From NCBI GenBank assembly GCA_040768585.1, contig JAXGMQ010000001.1, positions 1,736,001 to 1,800,000 on the forward strand: 64,000 nt of DNA, written 5' to 3'. Shown piece after piece: positions 8,053 to 16,867 of this stretch. The notes under the pieces are model-generated. The model worked only from the letters and a program-made list of their open reading frames with translations. It was not told the DNA's origin and ran no database searches. The stretch comes from JAXGMQ01 sp040768585. GTDB lineage: Bacteria > Caldisericota > Caldisericia > JAAYUI01. A program made the translations under genes and the position numbers. Position 1 is the stretch's first letter. Each line of letters opens with the position of its first letter.

Positions 8053-8080
8053 TTGAAGATAGTACTCCTATCATTATAAT
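8053..8080 (+). promoter_or_regulatory. Promoter giving a leaderless mRNA (channel-like gene)
   Basis: TTGAAG (8053-8058), 16 bases, perfect TATAAT (8075-8080). The ATG at 8090 begins nine bases after the -10 box, so transcription should start at or next to the start codon. No Shine-Dalgarno is present. Confidence 0.65.
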
Positions 8081-8089
8081 TTACCCTCG

Positions 8090-9178
8090 ATGGGAAAAAT
8101 ACTTGAGTTGCTTAAGAAAGTAAATAGAAAATTCATCAACACTCGCACATTTGTTGTTGGAATCGGCATACTTTTACTATCTATTGCCGTTTTGGCAGCC
8201 CTATTCACATACAATCTTGAGTTGGTGACATCCAATGGAGTGACTGATTGGGGAGCGTTTCTATCCCTTTATTGGGAGCAGTTCTTCAATCTGTTGCTTT
8301 ATCTCGTTGCGCAAGGAGCAACATCACTCACATTCGAAGGTTGGTTATCGATAGGTATCGTTGAGGTTGTTGTAGAAACCGTGATTTCGGTGCTAGGCAT
8401 ATTGGTAACTGGTTTCACGGTTGCCGGAATCACAAGCTACCTCGTTGAAAAAGTGTTAAGGAGGCTCATGGGTATGAATTTACCAAAATTGAAAGGTCAC
8501 ACAGTTGTTTGTGGCTGGAATGATAGTGCAAAACTTATTGTGAAAAAAATTCACGATGAAGACCCAGATGAGCCGATTGTTTTGATAAATGATAGAGGGG
8601 AATCCCCCATCACGGGGCAGAACCTTTACTGGATAAAGGGTGATTTTACAAACCAGGATGATCTCAAGAAAGCGTTTGCTCATGAGGCGGCAACTGCCAT
8701 CATTCTTGCGGACACCGAGTCTGCGGGAAACAATAAACCTTATGCCGACTCTCGAACCGTCCTCTCAGTGCTCTCTATTGAGAGTATGAACAGCGATGTG
8801 CATACGGCAGCTGAACTTATCAACCCAGAGAACAGAAGCCACCTGGAGAGAGCCAACGTTGATGAGATAGTGATCTCAGGAGAATTGTCTGGCACTATTT
8901 TGTCTCGAGTATCGGAAAACAAAGGTTTATCAAAAATTGTCAGGTCGCTCCTTGAGGTTGGCGACGGCAGTGAGATCTACAGAGTTGATACCCCGGACAC
9001 AATGAAATCTAAAACCTTCTCTGAGCTCTACACCAGCCTATACGACACAAACACATACATGCTCCTGGGCTTTGAAGACACAGATGGCAACTTCTATCTC
9101 TCGCCACCCAAGAACACAAAGATGAGCAAAGCCGCAGCGCTTTACATTGTGGCTGAGACTACACCAAAACTGGTTTAG
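8090..9178 (+). CDS. Two-TM channel-like membrane protein with RCK/TrkA-N domain
   Basis: 362 residues. Hydrophobic helices lie at about 20-41 and 93-120, with a pore-like hydrophobic stretch (residues 64-90) between them. A cytosolic Rossmann-type RCK domain starts near residue 136 (GHTVVCGWNDSA, then PIVLINDR, WIKGDFTNQDDL and AIILADTE). The arrangement is that of MthK-like K+ channels. However, the potassium selectivity signature TVGYG is absent: the pore position reads LVAQGATSLTFEGW. It may conduct another ion, be a Castor/Pollux-like channel, or be a regulatory membrane protein. Stop codons overlap those of the convergent VOC gene by four bases. The start is probably leaderless. Confidence 0.8.
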   Translation: MGKILELLKKVNRKFINTRTFVVGIGILLLSIAVLAALFTYNLELVTSNGVTDWGAFLSLYWEQFFNLLLYLVAQGATSLTFEGWLSIGIVEVVVETVISVLGILVTGFTVAGITSYLVEKVLRRLMGMNLPKLKGHTVVCGWNDSAKLIVKKIHDEDPDEPIVLINDRGESPITGQNLYWIKGDFTNQDDLKKAFAHEAATAIILADTESAGNNKPYADSRTVLSVLSIESMNSDVHTAAELINPENRSHLERANVDEIVISGELSGTILSRVSENKGLSKIVRSLLEVGDGSEIYRVDTPDTMKSKTFSELYTSLYDTNTYMLLGFEDTDGNFYLSPPKNTKMSKAAALYIVAETTPKLV

Positions 9179-9504
9179 TCTTCATCGTCCATAAACGACA
9201 CGCCGTTACCATCACCATCAAGCGAGAGAAACATGGGACAGTTTTCCCACTCTGTTACGACATACCTCTCTTGTGAGAGTCGCTTCTTCATTTCGTTTCT
9301 GTCGTTGATTACCAGCGACAACCCCAGTTTCTGAGCGCTTTTTTGTTCACTGGCATCCCAGAGCGAGAACTTGACTCCACCAAGCTCAAGCACCACGAAT
9401 CCCTCATCCTGCGAAATAACGGTCGCCTCAAGCGTGTCTCTGTAGAATCTCAGCTGAGATTCTAAATCGGCGCATCCAATCTCGAATCTGACTTCCTTAA
9501 CCAC
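9175..9504 (-). CDS. VOC (glyoxalase/bleomycin-resistance) superfamily protein
   Basis: 109 residues from ATG 9504. The pattern VRFEIGCADLESQLRFYRD, FVVLELGGVKFSLW, LGLSLVIND and FLSLDGDGNGVSF is the paired beta-alpha-beta-beta-beta VOC fold. Metal-ligand residues of classical glyoxalase I are not clearly conserved (an Asp/Gly-rich end replaces the usual PDGN-E motif). Substrate is unknown. It is convergent with the channel-like gene, sharing four bases at the stops. Confidence 0.75.
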   Translation of the reverse strand: MVKEVRFEIGCADLESQLRFYRDTLEATVISQDEGFVVLELGGVKFSLWDASEQKSAQKLGLSLVINDRNEMKKRLSQERYVVTEWENCPMFLSLDGDGNGVSFMDDED

Positions 9505-9543
9505 TGCTTCTACCTACCTTTTGTGACTTTTGTTCGGATTATC

Positions 9544-9571
9544 TTGACGATACCTCGTCAAAATCTACAAT
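9544..9571 (+). promoter_or_regulatory. Promoter with palindromic operator, PEGA-protein gene
   Basis: TTGACG (9544-9549), 16 bases, TACAAT (9566-9571). A perfect inverted repeat TTGACGA-TACC-TCGTCAA (9544-9561) covers the -35 box, an arrangement typical of a repressor operator. Confidence 0.6.
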
Positions 9572-9589
9572 ACTTTTCGGAGGTTGTCC

Positions 9590-11437
9590 ATGTCGTCAAA
9601 CAAAAACGTTTTCTCCAAGCCTTATTTCTGGGTTTCGGTTGGCACTGTGATGCTGCTTCTTCTCGCATACTACCTGTCGTCGGTTGTGATTTCTGGCATC
9701 AAACCATTCACTGTTTTTGCTGTCACAACAAAACCAGAGAAGGTCAACATCTCATGGAATGGCAACGACCTTGGGACAACTCCTTATACTTTTGAGGTGT
9801 CAGAAAACCTTAGAGGCACACTGAAGCTTTCCTCTCCAGGCTATAGGGATATCGTCAGGGAGATTGATATCGAAACCGGTAAAACCGAAATTGTCAGGTT
9901 TGACCTGAAACAGGACACCAAACTTGTTGTCAACTCAAAACCAGAGGGCAACCTTTACATTGATGATGAGCTGTGGGGTTCAACCCCAATGACAATCGAT
10001 GGTGAGCTTGAACCCGGACTTCACACCATACGAGTCGAGTTGCTTGATGACTGTTATGGTTCCGTAGAGAGACCGATAACACTTGAAACGGGGACACCGC
10101 TTGTGATAGAAAGAGAAGAGCTTCAACTCCCAAAACTCATAAACATTGTCTTCTCGTCAAATCCAACTGGAGCTGCAGTTCTTTATGATGGTGAAGAATG
10201 GGGAGTTACCCCCTTCTTCAAGTGCCTAGACCAGGGAGAGTTTGAGGTTGAGGTTGTAAAGGATGGGTATGTGACAGAGCAACGCAAACTCGCCGTCGAA
10301 AATGACATGAATCTGCACGTAAACCTTTATGATCCGGACTCCTACAAGAAGAAAGACAGCTTCATCGTTGACTCAAACATCTCTGACACGAGGGTCTACT
10401 CAGCCGCGCGCAAAGCGGGTGTTAGCGCTGAGATTTATGGAAAATCTGTCTCTCTTGGTTCAACACCAGCAAAGATTGAAAAGGAGGAATTATTCGTATC
10501 TTCTGAGATTGACACTGAACCGTTCTCGTATGTGTTTGGTATCACCGCATCGGGATACCAAGCTGGGATAACAGAGATGAACGAGCCGGGAGAAGCTTTT
10601 TTCAAGCTCCCGACACTCTCTGACATAGGTGCCAAAGCGCAGTCAAGATATTCTGGGAATTTCAAGGTTCTATCACCAGATTCATCTGGACTTGAGTCAC
10701 CAGACTCAAGCATGAAGATTGAAAACTCAAATGTTGTTGACCTATCTGGCGCTACCCACAAGCTCTACCTAGAACCAGATTTCAAGCACAACTCCTTCAC
10801 CTGGTCAAGCGATGGCAAATATATCTGGTATTTCAGGAACAACGAAGGCAAGAGAGAGCTTGTAAGGATGGACACTCAGAGTTGGGAAGCTGAAATTGTT
10901 GATGTTATCGATCTTCCATCCATTCCGTGGTCAAGAAGTATCGATAACGATCTGATATATCAGTGCATCACATCAGTAATTTTTGATTCAAGTGAAAACA
11001 GAATTTATTATCTGGCTCCCGGAACAAATGCCAACACACTCACTCTTATGTCAAACACCCCAATGGGTGGCAATTCAACAGAGGTTGAGAGAAATCTTTT
11101 GCCAACTATCGACAGATGGTCGCTCTCGCTTGAGAGAAATGGTGTGATTCGGCTGGTTGGTTATTTCCCTGGACTCAAGAGATATGAGGGACTGTATCTT
11201 ATAGACGAACAAAAGCCTGTCAGGTTCAGAGTCGATTCACAAGTAAACCCCAATGTCACAATTGGAAACATGAAATTCCTTGGCAATGGGATGACGCTGT
11301 TCCAATCGATTGCATACAACGGCAGCGAGGATTCAAGCGTTATCGTAGGCGCAAAGCTCTACGACAGGATTTCTGTATTGTTCCTGTTTAATCCGCTGAG
11401 GAACGAATATGAGACGCTCGATTTGAGGTTTGACTAG
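9590..11437 (+). CDS. Membrane-anchored PEGA-repeat protein with C-terminal propeller-like region
   Basis: 615 residues from ATG 9590, six bases after CGGAGG (9578-9583). One N-terminal transmembrane anchor (about residues 12-35) is followed by three PEGA repeats, each ending in a G-T-TP or G-TPF turn: NGNDLGTTPYTF, DDELWGSTPMTI and DGEEWGVTPFFK. A fourth divergent copy has SLGSTPAKI. The rest (from about residue 390) contains WSSDGKYIWYF and later blades like a TolB/WD40 propeller. PEGA modules are extracytoplasmic and associate with surface layers. It is similar in plan to the lipoprotein at 45725-47407. The gene is monocistronic and convergent with ligA, nine bases apart. Confidence 0.82.
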   Translation: MSSNKNVFSKPYFWVSVGTVMLLLLAYYLSSVVISGIKPFTVFAVTTKPEKVNISWNGNDLGTTPYTFEVSENLRGTLKLSSPGYRDIVREIDIETGKTEIVRFDLKQDTKLVVNSKPEGNLYIDDELWGSTPMTIDGELEPGLHTIRVELLDDCYGSVERPITLETGTPLVIEREELQLPKLINIVFSSNPTGAAVLYDGEEWGVTPFFKCLDQGEFEVEVVKDGYVTEQRKLAVENDMNLHVNLYDPDSYKKKDSFIVDSNISDTRVYSAARKAGVSAEIYGKSVSLGSTPAKIEKEELFVSSEIDTEPFSYVFGITASGYQAGITEMNEPGEAFFKLPTLSDIGAKAQSRYSGNFKVLSPDSSGLESPDSSMKIENSNVVDLSGATHKLYLEPDFKHNSFTWSSDGKYIWYFRNNEGKRELVRMDTQSWEAEIVDVIDLPSIPWSRSIDNDLIYQCITSVIFDSSENRIYYLAPGTNANTLTLMSNTPMGGNSTEVERNLLPTIDRWSLSLERNGVIRLVGYFPGLKRYEGLYLIDEQKPVRFRVDSQVNPNVTIGNMKFLGNGMTLFQSIAYNGSEDSSVIVGAKLYDRISVLFLFNPLRNEYETLDLRFD

Positions 11438-11446
11438 GCGTTCAAC

Positions 11447-13441
11447 TCACTCGTCTGACAAAAGCTCCTGGAACTCTGATTCGTTTACCATCTTTACTCC
11501 GAGGGATTTGGCTTTGTCTGCTTTGCTGCCAGGACTCTCACCAACAACGACATAATCAGTCTTTTTTGACACAGAGCCTGTCACTTTTCCTCCAAGTGAC
11601 TCGATCTTTTCCTTAGCCTCATCGCGTGTCATTGAGCCAAGTGTTCCTGTCAGAACAAATGTTTTGCCTGAGAGTTTCCCTTCTGCTTCAGTGTGTTCTG
11701 ATTCCGTGTTGAGACTATAGTTAATCAGTCTTTCAATGAGCTCTTTGTTGTGACTTTCAGAGAAGAAGATGGAGAGTGAGTTCGCAATCTTTGGACCAAT
11801 GCCATCAATTGACTCAAGCTCTTCTGTGCCTGCGTTCATGAGCTCTTTTATGGTGGGGTATTTCTTGGCAAGAAGGGCTGCTGCAACCTTCCCAACCATT
11901 GGGATACCAAGTCCTGACAGGAGTTTTTTAAGCCCCAGGTTTTTAGACTTTTCGATGTTCTCCAGAATTTTTGTAGCAAGCTTGTCGCCCATCCGTGGAA
12001 CAGTGAACAGGTCTTCCTTCGTCAGTGCATAAATATCAGCAATACTTTTCAGTTTCCCAGATTTCACCAGGGAGTTGACAATAACGGTGCCGATTGAATC
12101 GATGTCAGCGTTTCCTCGCCCCATGAAGTGGAGGATTCGTTCTCGAACTTGTGCCTTGCACGATGCGTTTGTGCATTTGAGGTAGGCTGAGTCTTCCTCT
12201 CGAATGGCTGTTGCCCCACACACAGGACAATGAGTTGGCATGACAAAGTCCCTCTCATCGCCAGTTCTTTTCTCCGGCAGCACTCTCACAATCTCTGGGA
12301 TAACCGACCCCGCTTTTCTCACAACAGCAAAGTCACCGATTTTGATTCCCAATCTGTGAAGCTCATCCTCGTTGTGGAGTGATGCTCTCGATACCGTTGA
12401 GCCTTCCAGCCTGACAGGCTCAAGAATCGCAACAGGTGTGATAGCGCCCGTCCTGCCAACAGATGGTTCGATATCAAGAACCTTTGTAACAGCCTCCTCA
12501 GGAGGGAACTTATAGGCTATTGCCCAGCGGGGTTCGTGGGATGTTGCGCCGAGGATATCGTGGAGTTCAAGTTCTTCGATTTTGATGACAACACCATCGG
12601 TACCATAGGGGAAATCTTCCTTCTTTTTATCAATCTCCTCAATGTTGCTCCAAACCTCAGCGATGTCCCTCGCGTGTTTGTGCATCTGGACGGTCTTAAA
12701 ACCCATCTGAGTGAGTCTGTTGAGAAGACTCGTTTGGGTTTGAGCTATTGGCCCTGAGCACTCACCGATATGATAGGCGTAGAAATCGAGTTTTCTGCTC
12801 GCTGTTATGCTTGAGTCAAGCTGTCTAATTGACCCTGACGCGGCGTTTCTGGTGTTGGCAAATGGAGGTAGCCCATCCTCATCTCGAATGAGATTCACCC
12901 TTTCAAGCTCGGATGAGTTCATCACAACCTCGCCACGAACCTCAAGCGTTTGGGGGAATGGAGGGATTAGCTCAAGGGGAATCGTGCGGATTGTTCTGAG
13001 ATTTTCCGTAACGTCCTCGCCCGTTGCGCCGTCCCCTCTTGTTGAGCCGATTGTCAGTTTGCCACCTTCATAGAGCAAATTCACAGCCAGTCCGTCCATC
13101 TTGAGTTCAGTTGTATAGCTGTACTCATCAATACTCTTTTTGATTCTTGTGTCAAAGGCAATAAGGTCGTCATGGTCAAAAGCATTACCCAAAGAAAGCA
13201 TTGGAATAGTGTGAATAACTGACGTGAATTTTGATGACGCCTGACCACCCACTCGCTGTGTGGGGGATTCTGGGATGATAAACTCCGGAAACTCATTCTC
13301 GAGCTCCAGAAGTTCTTTATAAAGCAGATCAAAGTCCCTATCGGACATGGTGGGATTCTCTTTGACATAATAATCATAGTTCGCACGATTAATTGTGCTT
13401 CGAAGCTCATCAATTCGAGCCTTTACTTCATCTTTGTTCAT
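11447..13441 (-). CDS. ligA: NAD-dependent DNA ligase
   Basis: 664 residues. Seals nicks in replication and repair using NAD+. Seen: the N-terminal Ia helices with YDYY and DRDFD for NMN binding; catalytic Lys114 in the KMDG motif; nucleotidyltransferase motifs; an OB fold; the four-Cys zinc finger (CPVC ... CTNASC); helix-hairpin-helix repeats (GLGIPMVG, IDGIGPKIA); and a C-terminal BRCT domain with GKTFVLTGTL (about residues 590-664). Length is normal for the family. ATG 13441 overlaps the recN stop by four bases (ATGA), so the two are translationally coupled. It is the last gene of the minus-strand operon. Confidence 0.97.
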   Translation of the reverse strand: MNKDEVKARIDELRSTINRANYDYYVKENPTMSDRDFDLLYKELLELENEFPEFIIPESPTQRVGGQASSKFTSVIHTIPMLSLGNAFDHDDLIAFDTRIKKSIDEYSYTTELKMDGLAVNLLYEGGKLTIGSTRGDGATGEDVTENLRTIRTIPLELIPPFPQTLEVRGEVVMNSSELERVNLIRDEDGLPPFANTRNAASGSIRQLDSSITASRKLDFYAYHIGECSGPIAQTQTSLLNRLTQMGFKTVQMHKHARDIAEVWSNIEEIDKKKEDFPYGTDGVVIKIEELELHDILGATSHEPRWAIAYKFPPEEAVTKVLDIEPSVGRTGAITPVAILEPVRLEGSTVSRASLHNEDELHRLGIKIGDFAVVRKAGSVIPEIVRVLPEKRTGDERDFVMPTHCPVCGATAIREEDSAYLKCTNASCKAQVRERILHFMGRGNADIDSIGTVIVNSLVKSGKLKSIADIYALTKEDLFTVPRMGDKLATKILENIEKSKNLGLKKLLSGLGIPMVGKVAAALLAKKYPTIKELMNAGTEELESIDGIGPKIANSLSIFFSESHNKELIERLINYSLNTESEHTEAEGKLSGKTFVLTGTLGSMTRDEAKEKIESLGGKVTGSVSKKTDYVVVGESPGSKADKAKSLGVKMVNESEFQELLSDE

Positions 13442-15165
13442 TGATTTCTTTTTATACCCTCAGCCGTCTTCAGCATCTCCTCAGCGTGTTTCAGTGAGAG
13501 TTGGCTGACTTTGTCGCCACTGTTCATTCTGGCAAGCTCATCAATCCTGCCTCGTCTTGCCAGCTCAAAACAGCTGACTGTTGTTTCGTCTTCCTCAGAG
13601 TTTTTGTTTATCAGAAGGTGGGTATCGGCGTAACAGGCGATCTGGGGGAGATGGGTGATGCAGATGACCTGGTGGTCAGTTGAGAGTTTAGCGAGTTTTC
13701 TGCCTATCATCTCACCAACCCTTCCGCCCACTCCTGAGTCGACCTCGTCGAAAACAAGTGTTGGCACAGAGTCTACCGAGGCTAGAATAACCTTGAGAGC
13801 GAGCATAATCCTGGAGAGCTCACCACCAGAGGCAATCTTGGCAATGGGACCTGGTGGCATGCCAGGATTGGTTGAAATCATGAATTCAACCGAATCGATG
13901 CCGTTTTCTGAATATCCATGCTTTTCGCCATTAACCAGGCAGAAGCTGTTTTCGGTCGGAGCGATGGGGGTCTGTTTCACTTCAAACATAGACTTCTCGA
14001 GAGCAAGGTCAGCAAGCTCCAGGGCAACAAGCTCGGAAAGCCTTTTGCCATAGTTCTCTCTGCCTTCTCTCACCCTTTGCCCAAGGTCGCCGATTTCAAC
14101 CCGCAAACTCCCTATTTGTGATTCGAGTTTTGATGTCATGAGGTCAGAGTTCTGCAGCTCTTCAAGCTCAACCTTCATCTTTTCAATGCTTTCTCTGACA
14201 TCAGAGAGGTTTGAACCGTGTCGTCTTATGAGTTTTTCAAGCTCAGCCAATCTATCCTCGACCTCTTGCAACCTCTCCGGGTTGAAGGTCAACTCAGAGA
14301 GATAATCGGCGAGGATTACAGATGCTTCCTTTGCATTTGCCTCGATTGTGACAAACAACTCAAGCACTTCGGTCTGAGTCCCGTCAATTCGCTTCAGGTC
14401 AGAGAGTGCTTTGGTTGCCCTGGATGTGAGGCTCATAATGCCGGAGAAATCCTCATCACCATCGAGAGACACCTTTGCGGCACCCGCCAACTCGGCTAGC
14501 CTCTGCACGTTGGTCAGCCTGTTTCTTTCCTGGCGGAGGTTCTCATCCTCGTCGGGCCCTGGTTTGATTCGTTCGAATTCCTCAAGCTCGAATGTGATGA
14601 AGTCGATACGTCTGTCCCGTTCAGCGGCTTTCTGGAGAAGATTGCTCAGCTTGTCCTGTGTTTGTTTGAGCTCTTTCACCCTCGATTGGTATTCAAACAA
14701 GATGCCTTCATGCTCCGTTCCGGCATATTTATCAAGCAGGTTCACCTGCGTCTGGGGATACAAAAGCGACTGGGCTTCAAACTGTGAGTGAACATCAACG
14801 AGCTTTCCAACAGCACCTTTTAGAGCCTGGAGGGTTGAAGATACACTCCCGATTCTAATTCTTCCCTTGCCAGTCGTTGAAATCGTTCTGTTTACAATCA
14901 ATTCTCCATCCTCAACGAGGGTTGGATCATCGAGTAATTTCGCTTGGTTATCTCCCAGCTTGAAAATAAGCTCAACTATGGCTTTCTCTTCGCCTGGACG
15001 GATTGAATCAGACTGCCATTTGTCACCCAAGCCAAGCAACAAAGCGCCAACAAGGATTGATTTACCGGCACCTGTCTCACCTGTGATGACGGTTAAACCA
15101 CCAGCCAAGTCGAGAGTGATGTTTTTTGCAATTGCATAGTTAAGTACTGAAAGTCCAGACAGCAT
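13438..15165 (-). CDS. recN: DNA repair protein RecN
   Basis: 575 residues, usual length. SMC-like ATPase that organises DNA at double-strand breaks. Walker A GETGAGKS lies at residues 29-36 after the conserved N-terminus LSVLNYAIAKN. A coiled-coil central part (residues ~160-370) separates it from the C-terminal ATPase lobe, with signature ASGGELSRIMLALK and Walker B PTLVFDEVDSGVGG. The start is ATG 15165, six bases from the nadK stop. The nadK-recN order is common in Gram-positive and related bacteria. Confidence 0.97.
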   Translation of the reverse strand: MLSGLSVLNYAIAKNITLDLAGGLTVITGETGAGKSILVGALLLGLGDKWQSDSIRPGEEKAIVELIFKLGDNQAKLLDDPTLVEDGELIVNRTISTTGKGRIRIGSVSSTLQALKGAVGKLVDVHSQFEAQSLLYPQTQVNLLDKYAGTEHEGILFEYQSRVKELKQTQDKLSNLLQKAAERDRRIDFITFELEEFERIKPGPDEDENLRQERNRLTNVQRLAELAGAAKVSLDGDEDFSGIMSLTSRATKALSDLKRIDGTQTEVLELFVTIEANAKEASVILADYLSELTFNPERLQEVEDRLAELEKLIRRHGSNLSDVRESIEKMKVELEELQNSDLMTSKLESQIGSLRVEIGDLGQRVREGRENYGKRLSELVALELADLALEKSMFEVKQTPIAPTENSFCLVNGEKHGYSENGIDSVEFMISTNPGMPPGPIAKIASGGELSRIMLALKVILASVDSVPTLVFDEVDSGVGGRVGEMIGRKLAKLSTDHQVICITHLPQIACYADTHLLINKNSEEDETTVSCFELARRGRIDELARMNSGDKVSQLSLKHAEEMLKTAEGIKRNQ

Positions 15166-15171
15166 ATGTAC

Positions 15172-16011
15172 CTATTTGCTCCAGTCAAACGCAGACCTGA
15201 GGATGTTATAGAAGTTTTTTTCTTTGAATCTAACGAGTTTTGCGTCAAAGTCCGACCTAGAGACAATGACCACGTCATACGGTTCAATGTCTTCGATGTT
15301 GTCGCCATCAGCTATCAGGGACACCTTGAGGTCAGGTGAAGTGAATTCGAGGGTTACTTTTTTGTGGAGAGGCACAATGATGGGTTTCTGGTTAATCTTG
15401 TGGGGGCATATGGGTACAATCTCCATGACATCACACTCAGGGTCGACCACAGCGCCACCCGCTGAGAGCGCATATGCGGTAGAACCCGTTGTTGTGGAAA
15501 CTATCAGTCCATCAGCCCTTATCTTGCCAATCCATTCTGAGTCCACGTATAGAACAATGGAAACCAAAGGCTCTCTGATGTCGCGATGGAAGTAGATGTC
15601 GTTGAGTGCATCAATCTGTCGGATTTCCTTGCCAAATCTTAGAACAGATGCCCGAACCATTGTGCGAGTCTCAATTGTGTATTCTTTTCTGAATATCTTC
15701 TGAAGTGAGTTGTGGAGTTCGGCTTGCTCAATCTCTGTAAGAAATCCCATGTTACCGAGATTGATGCCAATTACTGGAATGCCATGAGGGGCGGCTACTC
15801 TGGTTGCTCTCAACAGCGTTCCGTCTCCGCCGAGGGAAAGAATCATCTCGCAACCCTCTGGGAAGCCGATATCTGGTTTTACGTTTATTCTTTCAGCGAT
15901 ACCAGTTGGGATTGACACCTCAACGTTGTGAGACTCTAGCCAGTTCGCTGCATCAAGCGATGTGCGAAGTACCTGTTCAGAGTTTTTTCTGAAGAATAGA
16001 CCTATTTTCAT
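15172..16011 (-). CDS. nadK: NAD kinase
   Basis: 279 residues. Phosphorylates NAD+ to NADP+. GGDGT motif at residues 61-65, NLGNMGFLTE, and the second conserved motif TTTGSTAYALSAGG. N-terminal IGLFFRKN is the first Rossmann strand. The ATG at 16011 overlaps the folD stop by four bases. Co-transcription with folD and fhs links NADP supply to one-carbon metabolism, where FolD uses NADP. Confidence 0.96.
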   Translation of the reverse strand: MKIGLFFRKNSEQVLRTSLDAANWLESHNVEVSIPTGIAERINVKPDIGFPEGCEMILSLGGDGTLLRATRVAAPHGIPVIGINLGNMGFLTEIEQAELHNSLQKIFRKEYTIETRTMVRASVLRFGKEIRQIDALNDIYFHRDIREPLVSIVLYVDSEWIGKIRADGLIVSTTTGSTAYALSAGGAVVDPECDVMEIVPICPHKINQKPIIVPLHKKVTLEFTSPDLKVSLIADGDNIEDIEPYDVVIVSRSDFDAKLVRFKEKNFYNILRSAFDWSK

Positions 16012-16856
16012 TTTGATTGAATCTCTGCCGCTTTGATGGTGTTTTCCATCAGCATGGTGATTGTCATGGGACCGACGCCACCAGGATATGGGGATATTGC
16101 GTGCACGATATCCTTTACCTCGTCGAAGTCCACATCACCACACAGTGTGCCGTCCTCGCAGGTGTTTGTGCCAACATCAACGACCCATGCTCCAGGCTTG
16201 ACCCAGTCTGCTTTGACCATCTTCGCCTTACCAACGGCAACAACAAGTATATCAGCCGTTCTTGTGATTGATGGAAGGTCAACAGTCCTGGAATGGCAGG
16301 TGGTGACTGTGCAATTCTTTTGAAGAAGGAGGGTTGATACCGGCTTTCCGACGATGTTTGATCTACCGATAACAACCGCATTTTTCCCAGACAATTCGCA
16401 TCCGTATCGTTCGAGGAGTCTGATGACACCCGCTGGTGTGGCAGGAGCAAACACTGGGTTGCCAATTGATAATCTGCCAACATTAAAAGGGTGGAAGCAA
16501 TCAACGTCCTTCAGTGGGCTGATGCTCTCAATCACGCTCTCTTCGCAGATTTGTCTTGGCAGTGGGAGCTGCGTGAGGATGCCAGAAACCGACTTGTCAG
16601 CATTGAGTCTCAAAATCAGATCAATCAAGTCCTGCTCGAAAGTTTTTTTGTCCAGGTGGTAGGTGTCTGATTCGATACCGAGTTTCTTGCATCTTTTTGT
16701 CTTCATCCTCACATATTGTTCAGAGGCGGGATCATCTCCGACGATGATAGCTGCGAGCCTGGGGATGATATTTTTCTTCCTGAGTTCCTCGACCTTCTGT
16801 TTTTGGATTTCTGTCATTTCATTGGCAAGGGTTTTGCCATCAAGCAGGATATCCAT
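16008..16856 (-). CDS. folD: Bifunctional methylene-THF dehydrogenase / methenyl-THF cyclohydrolase
   Basis: 282 residues from ATG 16856. An upstream in-frame GTG at 16862 would sit directly on AGGAG (16864-16868), whereas ATG 16856 has a spacing of about seven. Motifs: YVRMKTKRCKKLGI containing the catalytic Lys region, QLPLPRQI and PLKDVDCFHPFNVGRL, the Rossmann signature VIGRSNIVGKP, and the closing SPYPGGVGPMTITML. Interconverts methylene-, methenyl- and formyl-THF. Acts directly with Fhs, encoded 11 bases upstream. Confidence 0.97.
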   Translation of the reverse strand: MDILLDGKTLANEMTEIQKQKVEELRKKNIIPRLAAIIVGDDPASEQYVRMKTKRCKKLGIESDTYHLDKKTFEQDLIDLILRLNADKSVSGILTQLPLPRQICEESVIESISPLKDVDCFHPFNVGRLSIGNPVFAPATPAGVIRLLERYGCELSGKNAVVIGRSNIVGKPVSTLLLQKNCTVTTCHSRTVDLPSITRTADILVVAVGKAKMVKADWVKPGAWVVDVGTNTCEDGTLCGDVDFDEVKDIVHAISPYPGGVGPMTITMLMENTIKAAEIQSK

Positions 16857-16867
16857 TTTCACACTCC

